A stretch of DNA of 64,000 nt. Source: Streptomyces sp. NBC_01224 (GTDB taxonomy: Bacteria; Actinomycetota; Actinomycetes; Streptomycetales; Streptomycetaceae). A program made the position numbers and the translations under genes. The notes below the pieces were generated by a model, which saw only the letters and a program-made list of their open reading frames with translations, was not told the origin of the DNA and did not search any database. This document shows positions 17,803 through 26,343 of this stretch, one piece after another. The stretch spans positions 2,232,001 through 2,296,000 of the forward strand of contig NZ_CP108529.1 of NCBI RefSeq assembly GCF_036002945.1, in the 5' to 3' direction. Each line of letters starts with the position of its first letter. The first letter of the stretch is position 1.

Positions 17803-19767
17803 ATGAGATCCGACAGGTCGGCTCCCGCCGTCAGAAAATTCTTCTCCCGAATCCTGCCTGCCACGGCAGCCGCGGTTACCCTCGTCCTCGCGGGAACCTC
17901 CGCTTCCGCCGCAGCGCCCCCCAGCGCCACCAGCACCGTCACCGCCACTGCGATGACCGGACCGCAGTTGGCAGCCTCCTGGACGGGACCGCTGAGTACC
18001 CGCGGGCGGTACATCGTCGACGCCAACGGCAACCGCTTCAAGCTGAAGGCCGGCAACTGGGCCGGCGCCCAGGGCACCTGGGAAGGCAGCGGCGACGTCA
18101 ACGACCCCGCGAACCACCAGGCGGACCAGATGTCGCACAACATCCCGTTGGGCCTGGACCGCGCGCCGATGACGCAGATCATGGCCGACTTCCACGAGCT
18201 CGGGCTGAACAGCATCCGCCTGCCGTTCGCCAACGCGATGATGCGCGACACCACGGTCGTACCGGACTCCGCGGTCGCGGCCAACCCGCAGCTGAAAGGC
18301 AAGACCCCGCTGCAGGTGTACGACGCGGTGGTCGCGGCCCTGACCGCCGACGGGTTCGCGGTCATCCTCAACAACCACACCACCACCTACCGCTTCTGCT
18401 GCGGCCTGGACGGCAACGAGCGCTGGAACAGCGGCCAGTCCGCCGAGCAGTGGCAGCAGGACTGGCTCTTCCTGGTGAACCGCTACAAGGCGAACAAGCG
18501 TGTCGTCGGCGCCGACCTGCGCAACGAGATTCGTCGCGACACCTGGGACGACCCCAACTGGGGCTGGGGGGACGACCACGACACCTACGCGGCCTTCGAG
18601 CTGGCGGGCACGCGCATCCTGGGAGCCGACCCCGACATGCTGGTCATCATGGAGGGCATCAACTGGTACGGCATCCCACTGGACGGGCTGAACTACGGCA
18701 GGCCGATGCTGACGCCGGTCCGTGAACTCTCCAACACCCTGATCTCCTCCGGGAAGCTGGTCTACGCCGCGCACTTCTACGGCTACACCGGGCCGAACTA
18801 CACGGGTGCCGGCAGCGGACCGGGGCACACCAACGACTGGCCGTACGAGGACTTCCCGCTCGACAAGCTGAAGCAACTGGTGCACGACGAGGCCCTGTTC
18901 GTCACCCAGTCCGGCCAGCACTTCACTGCCCCCGTCTGGATCAGCGAGTTCGGTGCCGGCGGCCGAGGGTCGCAGGACACCAAGGAGAAGACCTGGTTCG
19001 GCAACTTCACCGACATCCTGGTCGAGAACGACACCGACTTCGCCATCTGGCCGCTGGTCGGATGGACCGGCGCCAACGGCGCGCCGCAGGACACCTGGGC
19101 CCTGATCTCCTACGACACCGCCGGCAAACGACAGAGCCTCAGCGACTCCGGTGACTGGCGGTCCGCCGACTGGAACAAGCTGGTCAACGCCTCGGGCGTC
19201 TCCGGTCCGGTCGCACAGGTCGACCACTGGAACATGCTCAACCTCGACTTCCGCGACCACAACGTCTCCTCCCGCATGCTCGCCCAGGGCGACTGGAGCC
19301 CCGGCTACCGCAAGGGCAACTGCCCCGACAGCCAGCGCCTGACCGGCCTCGGCCGCAGCGACAAGCGCGGCCTGTGCACCGACGCGAACCAGCCCGCCAA
19401 GGGAGCCGGCGCCTGGGTGGCCGTCCATGACGAGCGCTACGTCACCCACGGTGACTGGGCCTCGGGCTACAACAAGCTCCAGTGCCCCGACAACACCTTC
19501 GCCGTCGGCTACAGCGTCAACGGCAACTCCATGGCCGGCCTGCTCTGCGCGCCGTCCGCCGCGCCGCTGCCGCTGAACGGCCGCAACGTCTGGTTCGACC
19601 ACGGCGACAACCGCCCCGCCACGGGCGGCTCGATCGAAAGCGACTGGGCCCCCGGCTACTACAAGGGTCAGTGCACCGACAACGAGTACATCGCCGGCGT
19701 CGCCTTCACCTGGAAGTGGAACAACGGCGGTGTCCCCGACGCACTGCTCTGCCGTCCGCTGAGCTGA
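17803..19767 (+). CDS. Secreted GH5-family glycoside hydrolase with triplicated C-terminal module
   Basis: A 654-aa exported enzyme. Residues 1-38 are a signal peptide (basic start, ATAAAVTLVLAGTSASAAA). The GH5 barrel spans about 55-465: the acid/base is Glu242 (DLRNEIRR) and the nucleophile Glu382 (PVWISEFGAG). GH5 covers cellulases, mannanases and related endo-enzymes; the exact specificity cannot be read here, but a beta-mannanase-like role fits the neighbours. After residue 465 three Cys-containing repeats of about 45-60 residues begin at Asp497, Asp551 and Asp614 (see findings). It sits 85 bp after the permease gene, so probably in the same operon. Confidence 0.88.
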   Translation: MRSDRSAPAVRKFFSRILPATAAAVTLVLAGTSASAAAPPSATSTVTATAMTGPQLAASWTGPLSTRGRYIVDANGNRFKLKAGNWAGAQGTWEGSGDVNDPANHQADQMSHNIPLGLDRAPMTQIMADFHELGLNSIRLPFANAMMRDTTVVPDSAVAANPQLKGKTPLQVYDAVVAALTADGFAVILNNHTTTYRFCCGLDGNERWNSGQSAEQWQQDWLFLVNRYKANKRVVGADLRNEIRRDTWDDPNWGWGDDHDTYAAFELAGTRILGADPDMLVIMEGINWYGIPLDGLNYGRPMLTPVRELSNTLISSGKLVYAAHFYGYTGPNYTGAGSGPGHTNDWPYEDFPLDKLKQLVHDEALFVTQSGQHFTAPVWISEFGAGGRGSQDTKEKTWFGNFTDILVENDTDFAIWPLVGWTGANGAPQDTWALISYDTAGKRQSLSDSGDWRSADWNKLVNASGVSGPVAQVDHWNMLNLDFRDHNVSSRMLAQGDWSPGYRKGNCPDSQRLTGLGRSDKRGLCTDANQPAKGAGAWVAVHDERYVTHGDWASGYNKLQCPDNTFAVGYSVNGNSMAGLLCAPSAAPLPLNGRNVWFDHGDNRPATGGSIESDWAPGYYKGQCTDNEYIAGVAFTWKWNNGGVPDALLCRPLS

Positions 19768-19774
19768 CCCACCC

Positions 19775-19807
19775 CCATCAGTTCCATCAGTTCCATCAGT
19801 TCCATCA
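19775..19807 (+). repeat. 9-bp tandem repeat (CCATCAGTT)
   Basis: Three complete copies (19775-19801) and a partial fourth lie in the 57-bp gap between the GH5 and GH35 genes, just before the ribosome-binding region of the latter. Copy-number slippage here could alter spacing or translation. Confidence 0.9.
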
Positions 19808-19824
19808 TCGAGGAGACCACGGCC

Positions 19825-21579
19825 ATGCCACGACTCGAGGTTGCCGCAGACGGCTTCCGTCTCGACGACCGACCGCTGCGGATCATCTCCGGCGGGCTGC
19901 ACTACTTCCGGATCCATCCGGAACAGTGGGCCGACCGGCTTCGCAAGGCGCGCCTGATGGGACTGAACACGATCGAGACCTACGTCCCATGGAACCTTCA
20001 TTCGCCCCATCCGGGTGAGTTCCGGCTGGACGCAGGTCTCGATCTTCCCCGGTTCCTCGACCTGGCCGCCGCCGAAGACCTGCATGTGCTGCTCCGCCCC
20101 GGACCGTACATCTGCGCCGAGTGGGAGGGCGGCGGCCTGCCCTCCTGGCTGCTCGCCGACGAGGACATCGAACTGCGCAGCCGCGACCCGCGCTACCTGA
20201 AGGCGGTGGACGACTACCTCGCTGCCCTGCTGCCGCCCGTCCTTCCTTACCTCTCCACTCGTGGCGGCCCGGTCCTCGCCGTGCAGCTGGAGAACGAATA
20301 CGGTGCGTACGGCGACGACTCCGGCTACCTGGAGAATCTGGCGGAGCTGCTGCACCGGCACGGAGTCGACGTGCCGCTGTTCACGTGCGACCAGCCCTCC
20401 GACCTGGAGCGCGGCGGCCTCGACGGCGTCCTGCGCACCGTCAATCTCGGCAGCCGGGTGGACGCCGGGCTCGCCGAACTGCGCACGCATCAGCCGTCCG
20501 GGCCGCTGATGTGCAGCGAGTTCTGGATCGGCTGGTTCGACCGCTGGGGCGGCACCCATGTCACCCGCAGCGCGGCCGACGCCGCAGCGGACCTCGACCG
20601 GCTGCTCGCGGCCGGTGCCTCGGTCAACATCTACATGTTCCACGGCGGTACCAACTTCGGTTTCACCAACGGCGCCAACGACAAGGGCACGTACCGCGCC
20701 ACCGTCACGTCGTACGACTACGACGCGCCTCTGGACGAGGCCGGCGACCCCGCCGCCAAATACGCCGCCTTCCGCGAGGTCATCGCCCGGTACGCGCCCG
20801 TCCCCGAGGAACCGGTACCCGCCCCCGCGCCCAAGCTCGACCCGGTCGTCGCCGAACTCACCGCATGCGCAAGCCTCCTGGACCAGCGCGAACGGCTCGG
20901 CAGCGCGGTGCACGCCGACCGCCCGCAGGTCATGGAACAGCTCGGCCAGTCCCTCGGATTCATCCTGTACGAGACGGCGCTCCCGGCGGCCGGGCCGACC
21001 GTCCTCCGCATCGCCGAGGTGCACGATCGCGCCCAGGTCTTCGTCGACGGCCAGCCGGTCGGCGTCCTGGAACGCGAGAACCATGAGCACACCCTCGCCT
21101 TCCACACCCCCCGGCGCGGCGCGCAATTGGCCGTGCTGGTGGAGAACCAGGGCAGGGTCAACTACGGGCAGCGCATGCACGACCGCAAGGGACTGCTCGG
21201 CGAGGTCTCCGTCAACGCACTGGCCCCGGACGGCTGGTACAGCCGGTCGCTACCTCTCGACGATCTGGGCCGGCTGTCCTTCACCGCGTTCGATCCCGCC
21301 TCGCCCCCGGTCGGCCCCACGTTCCACCGTGGACACCTGGACATCGAGCAGCCGGCCGACGGCTACATCGCCCTGGACGGCTGGACCAAGGGCCACGTCT
21401 GGATCAACGGCTTCGCACTCGGCCGGTACTGGTCCCGAGGACCGCAGACCACTCTCTACGTCCCCGCACCGATCCTGAATGCCGGCCGGAACGAGATCAC
21501 GGTCCTCGAGCTGCACGGCTCCACCACCCGCACGGTGGAACTGCGAGGCACTCCAGATCTGGGCCCCATCGAGGACTGA
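19825..21579 (+). CDS. Beta-galactosidase, GH35
   Basis: A 584-aa cytoplasmic enzyme removing non-reducing-end beta-galactose. Family blocks are SGGLHYFRIHPEQWADRLRK, PGPYICAEWEGGGLPSWL, LENEYGAYG (acid/base Glu158), CSEFWIGWFDRWGG (nucleophile Glu232), and FHGGTNFGFTNGAN. The barrel ends near residue 320 and two beta-sandwich domains follow; the last contains GHVWINGFALGRYW. Length is normal for bacterial GH35. ATG start with GAGGAG about 11 nt upstream. No signal peptide, so it works on imported sugars. Confidence 0.95.
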   Translation: MPRLEVAADGFRLDDRPLRIISGGLHYFRIHPEQWADRLRKARLMGLNTIETYVPWNLHSPHPGEFRLDAGLDLPRFLDLAAAEDLHVLLRPGPYICAEWEGGGLPSWLLADEDIELRSRDPRYLKAVDDYLAALLPPVLPYLSTRGGPVLAVQLENEYGAYGDDSGYLENLAELLHRHGVDVPLFTCDQPSDLERGGLDGVLRTVNLGSRVDAGLAELRTHQPSGPLMCSEFWIGWFDRWGGTHVTRSAADAAADLDRLLAAGASVNIYMFHGGTNFGFTNGANDKGTYRATVTSYDYDAPLDEAGDPAAKYAAFREVIARYAPVPEEPVPAPAPKLDPVVAELTACASLLDQRERLGSAVHADRPQVMEQLGQSLGFILYETALPAAGPTVLRIAEVHDRAQVFVDGQPVGVLERENHEHTLAFHTPRRGAQLAVLVENQGRVNYGQRMHDRKGLLGEVSVNALAPDGWYSRSLPLDDLGRLSFTAFDPASPPVGPTFHRGHLDIEQPADGYIALDGWTKGHVWINGFALGRYWSRGPQTTLYVPAPILNAGRNEITVLELHGSTTRTVELRGTPDLGPIED

Positions 21580-21603
21580 CGTCCGCGACACCGGTCGGTA
21601 CGC

Positions 21604-21774
21604 CTCAGAGCCTGTCGGGTGACCTTCGATCGGAGAGCGGACGCGGCATGGTGCGTGCGATTCCAAGGCGCCGGGATGGCCTCGTAGCGGAGCTACTAGG
21701 GTATTTCGGCAACGCCGGAAGCGTGCGTGCCAGGCCGTGGCCGCCCGATCAGAGGTCACCCGACAGGCTCTCAG
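21604..21774. mobile_element. MITE-like element with 19-22 bp terminal inverted repeats
   Basis: The sequence at 21607-21625 (AGAGCCTGTCGGGTGACCT) recurs exactly in inverted orientation at 21753-21771; the match extends 3 bp outwards with one mismatch. The 127-bp interior has no reading frame but contains further hairpins around 21680-21705. Size, terminal repeats and lack of coding capacity fit a non-autonomous transposable element. A clear target-site duplication is not visible. It lies between the GH35 gene and the broken GH13 gene. Confidence 0.75.
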
Positions 21775-21823
21775 CCGGTGGACCGACCGGCCACGCCGAC
21801 ACGAACCTCCAGAGGGACCGAGA

Positions 21824-22170
21824 ATGCCCCAGCACCCTGCCGGTGCCCATGACACCGCCGCCCCGGCCGGATCCCCGGCAATCCGGTGGAGACAGGCCGT
21901 CATCCACCAGCTGTACCCGCGCAGTTCCGCCGACCGGAACGGCGACGGCGTGGGTGACCTCCCGGGCGTGCGCAGCCGGCTGTCGTATCTGAAGGAGCTC
22001 GGCGTCGACGCCCTGTGGCTGAACCCCTTCTACGCCTCCCCACAGGCCGACCGTCGGCTACGACATCGCCGACCACCGTGCGGTCCAGCCCGCGCTCGGC
22101 ACGCGGCTTGACGCCGACGCGCTGATCCGGGACGCCCACGCGCTTTGGCTGCGCATCATCGTGGTAGGGC
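21824..22170 (+). pseudogene. Truncated, frameshifted GH13 alpha-glucosidase
   Basis: The first frame has RWRQAVIHQLYPRSSADRNG, then GDGVGDLPGVRSRLSYLKEL and GVDALWLNPFYASPQAD, the unmistakable start of GH13 oligo-1,6-glucosidase/amylosucrase-type enzymes. Near 22050 the frame shifts and the homology continues as GYDIADHRAVQPALG, then LDADALIRDAHALWLRIIV, after which it ends. Complete enzymes have about 530 residues; only about 115 remain. The gene is dead, leaving the locus without an alpha-glucosidase of this kind. Confidence 0.85.
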
Positions 22171-22311
22171 TCCCACGGCGCGAGCTTCGAGCCGGCCGCG
22201 AACACCACGGTGTGGTGGACGGTCTGGCGCCCCCGTTCCCGCGCCGCTCCTGACGGCCGGCCGGCTGGCCGCAACAAGATCACCGTCCTCCACCGACGAC
22301 AGAGGAATCCA

Positions 22312-25300
22312 ATGCACAGCAAGCGACGCCTCACCGAGCAGCGGCTCGACCGGGTGCTGAACCAGCGCATCCGGCCCGCGGTCCACGCCCGTCCCGTCCC
22401 GGTCGAGATCGCGATCTGGAGCGTGCCGGGCGAGCCGGTCCCCGTGTCCGACGGCCTGGCCGCACCGTACGAACCCGTGGCGCTCGGGCACCGGTGGGGG
22501 CCGCCCTGGTCCACGAGCTGGTTCAGGATCAGCGGCAGGGTTCCGCAGGAGTGGGCCGGCCTGCGGGTCGAGGCGGTCATCGACCTCGGCTTCAACGTCA
22601 CCGGCGCCGGCTTCTCCGCCGAGGGCCTGGTCTACCGGGCGGACGGCAGCGTGGTGAAAGCCCTCAACCCCCGCAACGCCTATATTCCGGTCGCCGACCC
22701 GGCGGTCGGCGGCGAGGATTTCACCTACTACGTCGAGGCCGCCGCCAACCCCAACCTGGTCGATGACCACATCCCGTCCCGGACCGGGGACCGGCCCTCC
22801 TGGATGACGGGAGCCGACTCCGAGAGCGCACCCTTGTACCAGCTGCTCCGACTGGAGTTGGCGGTCTTCGACGCGCAGGTGTGGGAACTCGTCCACGACC
22901 TGGACGTCCTCGGGGGGCTCATGCGCGAACTGCCCGAGGCCGACCCGCGCCGCTGGCAGCTCCTGCACACCATCGAGCGGGCCCTGGACGCAGTCGACCT
23001 GCAGGACATCGCCGGCAGCGCCACCGCCGCCCGCGAGGTGCTGCGCCCGGCGTTCGCCGCCCCTGCGGCCGCCAGCGCCCACCGCATGTCCGCCGTCGGA
23101 CACGCCCACATCGACACCGCCTGGCTGTGGCCGCTGCGCGAGACCGTCCGCAAGGTCGCCAGGACGCTCTCCAACGTCACCCATCTCATGGACGACCACC
23201 CGGGCTTCCTCTTCGCCATGTCCCAGGCCCAGCAGCTGGCCTGGCTCAAGGAGCACCGCCCCGAGGTCTACGGCCGGGTCCAGGAGAAGGCGAAGAAGGG
23301 GCAGTTCCTCCCCGTCGGCAGCCTGTGGGTGGAACCCGACACCAACATCACCGGCGGCGAGGCCCTCGCCCGGCAGCTGATCCATGGAAAGCGCTTCTAC
23401 CTCGACGAGTTCGGCGTCGAGACCGAGGAGATGTGGCTGCCCGACACCTTCGGCTACAACGCGGCCATGCCGCAGCTGATGAAACTGGCCGGGGTCCGGT
23501 GGTTCCTCACCCAGAAGATCTCCTGGAACACCACCAACAAGTTCCCGCACCACACCTTCTGGTGGGAGGGCATCGACGGCACCAGGATCTTCAGCCACTT
23601 CCCGCCGGTCGACACCTACAACGCCGAGATCACCGGCGCCGAACTCGCCCATGCCGTCGGCAACTTCCAGGACAAGGAGGCAGCCAACAGCTCGCTGCTC
23701 CCGTTCGGCTACGGAGACGGCGGCGGCGGTCCCACCCGGGAGATGCTGGCCCGGGCCGAGCGTCTCGTCGACCTGGAGGGCTCGGCCAGGGTCGTCATCG
23801 AGAGCCCTGCGGACTTCTTCCAGCGGGCACATGCCGAATACCCCGACGCGCCGGTGTGGCAGGGGGAGCTGTACCTGGAGTTCCACCGCGGCACGCTGAC
23901 CAGCCAGCTGAGGACCAAGCAGGGCAACCGGCGCAGTGAGCACCTGCTGCGAGAGGCCGAGCTGTGGTCTGCGACCGCCGCCGTGCGCACCGGATTCGCG
24001 TACCCTTACCAGGCCCTGGACCGGCTGTGGAAGACGGTCCTGTTGCACCAGTTCCACGACATCCTGCCCGGCTCCTCCATCGCCTGGGTGCACCGGGAGG
24101 CGGAGCAGACCTACGCCGCCGTCACCGCCGAGCTGTGCGCGATGACGGACGCCGCCCAGCGCGCCCTGGCCGGCGAAGGCAACCTGCCCGTGGTCTTCAA
24201 CGCCGCTCCGTTCGCCCGCGGCGGTGTCCCCGCCCTCGGCGCCACGCTCCGGACCCGGCCGCCGGGCCGACCCGTCGCCCCGGTCCCCTGCGGGGACGGC
24301 TTCGCGCTGGACAACGGCCTGGTCCGCGTCCGGATCGATGCCCAGGGCCTGGTGACCTCGGCGTACGACATCGCGGCCGACCGCGAAGCGCTGGCCCCCG
24401 GCGCCGCCGCCAACCTCCTCCAGCTGCACCAGGACTTCCCCAACGAGTACGACGCCTGGGACATCGACGCCTTCTACCGCAACACCGTTCACAACCTCCT
24501 CGACGCCGACTCGGTCAGGGCGGAGGAAGGCGGTGTCCGGATCGTGCGGACCTTCGGTGACTCCCGCATCGAACAGCTGGTCTCCCTCTCCGAAGGCTCC
24601 CGCCGTCTGGACATCGACACCGAGATCGACTGGCACGAGAAGGAGAAGCTCCTCAAGGCCGCCTTCCCGCTCGACGTGCGGGCCGACCACTCCAGTGCGG
24701 AGATCCCCTTCGGACATGTCCGGCGCCCCACCCACACCAACACCAGCTGGGACGCCGCCAAGTTCGAGATCTGCGCCCACCGCTTCCTGCACCTCGGCGA
24801 ACGGGGGTGGGGCGCGGCTGTGGTCAACGACTCGACCTACGGGCACGAGGTCACCCGAGACGTCCGCGCAGGCGGCGGCACCACCACCACCGTCCGGCTC
24901 TCCCTGCTCCGCGCTCCCCGCTTCCCCGACCCGGATGCCGACCAGGGCCACCACCGCCTGCGCTACGGGTTCGTCATCGGCGCCGACATCGCCGACGCCG
25001 TCCGCGAGGGCTACGAGTTCAACCAGCCGGAGCGCAGCCTCCCCGGCTCGACCGAGGTCCAACCGCTCGTCACCGCGGACAACGAGGCCGTCGTCATCGA
25101 GGCGGTCAAACTTGCCGACGATCGCTCCGGCGACATCGTCGTACGCCTCTACGAGGCCCACGGCGGACGCGCCCGAACCGTTCTGACCGCCGGCTTCCCG
25201 CTGGCGTCGGCGGCCGAGACCGATCTGCTGGAGCGCGAACTCGACCCGCGCGAGAACGTGGACGCCGTACAAGCGGACGGCCGAAGGGTGCGCCTGGCAC

Positions 25301-25353
25301 TCCGCCCGTTCCAGATCCTCACTCTCCGGCTGAGGCCCCGGCAGGGGGCTTGA
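22312..25353 (+). CDS. Alpha-mannosidase, GH38
   Basis: A 1013-aa cytoplasmic alpha-mannosidase, full family length. The catalytic domain has VGHAHIDTAWLWPLRETVRK (zinc ligands His266 and Asp268), then WLPDTFGYNAAMPQLMKLAG with nucleophile Asp378, and TQKISWNTTNKFP. After residue 600 come the GH38 mid and C-terminal beta domains. I choose the ATG at 22312 because AGAGGA precedes it by 5 nt; an upstream extension to 22210 has no homology. The 540 bp before the gene hold the MITE-like element and the GH13 remnant, so it may need its own promoter. Confidence 0.95.
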   Translation: MHSKRRLTEQRLDRVLNQRIRPAVHARPVPVEIAIWSVPGEPVPVSDGLAAPYEPVALGHRWGPPWSTSWFRISGRVPQEWAGLRVEAVIDLGFNVTGAGFSAEGLVYRADGSVVKALNPRNAYIPVADPAVGGEDFTYYVEAAANPNLVDDHIPSRTGDRPSWMTGADSESAPLYQLLRLELAVFDAQVWELVHDLDVLGGLMRELPEADPRRWQLLHTIERALDAVDLQDIAGSATAAREVLRPAFAAPAAASAHRMSAVGHAHIDTAWLWPLRETVRKVARTLSNVTHLMDDHPGFLFAMSQAQQLAWLKEHRPEVYGRVQEKAKKGQFLPVGSLWVEPDTNITGGEALARQLIHGKRFYLDEFGVETEEMWLPDTFGYNAAMPQLMKLAGVRWFLTQKISWNTTNKFPHHTFWWEGIDGTRIFSHFPPVDTYNAEITGAELAHAVGNFQDKEAANSSLLPFGYGDGGGGPTREMLARAERLVDLEGSARVVIESPADFFQRAHAEYPDAPVWQGELYLEFHRGTLTSQLRTKQGNRRSEHLLREAELWSATAAVRTGFAYPYQALDRLWKTVLLHQFHDILPGSSIAWVHREAEQTYAAVTAELCAMTDAAQRALAGEGNLPVVFNAAPFARGGVPALGATLRTRPPGRPVAPVPCGDGFALDNGLVRVRIDAQGLVTSAYDIAADREALAPGAAANLLQLHQDFPNEYDAWDIDAFYRNTVHNLLDADSVRAEEGGVRIVRTFGDSRIEQLVSLSEGSRRLDIDTEIDWHEKEKLLKAAFPLDVRADHSSAEIPFGHVRRPTHTNTSWDAAKFEICAHRFLHLGERGWGAAVVNDSTYGHEVTRDVRAGGGTTTTVRLSLLRAPRFPDPDADQGHHRLRYGFVIGADIADAVREGYEFNQPERSLPGSTEVQPLVTADNEAVVIEAVKLADDRSGDIVVRLYEAHGGRARTVLTAGFPLASAAETDLLERELDPRENVDAVQADGRRVRLALRPFQILTLRLRPRQGA

Positions 25354-25359
25354 GTACCC

Positions 25360-26073
25360 GTGGCCGTCGCAACACCTCACACCCACGAAGGCAGGACCGC
25401 CGTGCCCGCACTCCCCGCCGCCGTCCTGTTCGACATGGACGGCACCCTGGTCGACACCGAGCACCTCTGGCTCCAGGTCACCGCCGAACTCGCCGCCGGC
25501 CTCGGCCACACCCTCACCGAGGAGGACCTGCCCGAGGTGCTCGGCCGCGCCGTCGACCACACCGCCGCACATCTGCACCGCATGACCCGCACCGGCCTCA
25601 CTCCGGATGCCCTGGCCGCGCTCCTCACCGACGCGTTCCGCGTCAAGGTCGCCGCCGGGGTCGTCCCCCGGCCCGGCGCCCTGGCACTGCTCGCCGCACT
25701 GCACGACGCAGCCGTGCCCACCGCGCTGGTCTCGGCCTCCCCCCGCCGCATAGTGGACCTGGTCCTCGGCCACCTCGGCGACGGCTGGTTCTCCGTCACC
25801 CTCGCCGCCGAGGACACCGAACGCACCAAGCCCGACCCCGCCCCCTACCTGGCCGCCGCTGATCGGCTCGGCCTGGACCCCTCGGTCTGCGTGGCCGTCG
25901 AGGACACACCGGCCGGGGTCGCCTCCGCGCATGCCGCCGGCTGCTCGGTGGTGGCCGTCCCCTCCACCGTGCCGATCGCCGAGGCCGCCCGGATCACCCT
26001 GCTGGACAGCCTCGAACAGGCCGACCTGGCGCTGCTCTCCGCGCTGACCGTGCCGACGACGCAGACCGCCTGA
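25360..26073 (+). CDS. HAD-superfamily hydrolase (phosphatase/beta-phosphoglucomutase-like)
   Basis: A sugar-phosphate phosphatase or mutase of HAD subfamily IA. Motif I is VLFDMDGTLVDTE (nucleophile and general acid Asp25 and Asp27, or 11 and 13 from the later start), motif II is ALVSASP, motif III is the Lys in ERTKPDP, and motif IV is VAVEDTPAGVASA. The cap domain lies between motifs I and II. The GTG at 25360 or the one at 25402 may be the start; the latter has a purine-rich AAGGCAGGA upstream. It follows the mannosidase gene by 6 bp and probably handles a phosphosugar from the pathway. Confidence 0.88.
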   Translation: MAVATPHTHEGRTAVPALPAAVLFDMDGTLVDTEHLWLQVTAELAAGLGHTLTEEDLPEVLGRAVDHTAAHLHRMTRTGLTPDALAALLTDAFRVKVAAGVVPRPGALALLAALHDAAVPTALVSASPRRIVDLVLGHLGDGWFSVTLAAEDTERTKPDPAPYLAAADRLGLDPSVCVAVEDTPAGVASAHAAGCSVVAVPSTVPIAEAARITLLDSLEQADLALLSALTVPTTQTA

Positions 26074-26097
26074 TGCCGTCACCCACTGCTCGCGCTA

Positions 26098-26260
26098 GCG
26101 GGTCCAGGACCGGGTGCGCAGGGAGCGCGTGGAGCACGGCGCCGCCCATCTGGTCTCGCTCGTAGACCGCGCCTTCACCGATGTTCGCTTCACTCGCGCA
26201 GCTCTGTATGAGATGGACCGCGCCTATGCACTGTGGTGTGCCTGCTCGGACGAGCGCTGA
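26098..26260 (+). pseudogene. C-terminal remnant of an unidentified gene
   Basis: One plus-strand frame has coding-like composition: RVQDRVRRERVEHGAAHLVS, then LVDRAFTDVRFTRAALYEMD and RAYALWCACSDER before a stop. There is no start codon with a ribosome site and the homology cannot be named. It lies exactly at the border between the glycan locus and the defence island. A remnant is likelier than a functional small gene. Confidence 0.35.
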
Positions 26261-26343
26261 GGAAGTCCCGCCGCCGCTCAGCGGAAGGCCCTAGGGTCGT
26301 TCCCACGTGTCACGGCCGCATTAACCGCCAAGGGGGACCCACG

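Noticed and set aside
17707..21180. 1157-codon minus-strand frame opposite GH5 and GH35
   Set aside because: It is a GC-bias shadow: Val/Gly/Asp-rich, without domains, opposite two clearly recognised enzymes.
22156..26082. 1308-codon minus-strand frame opposite GH38 and HAD
   Set aside because: Shadow of the mannosidase; the plus-strand frame holds all catalytic motifs.
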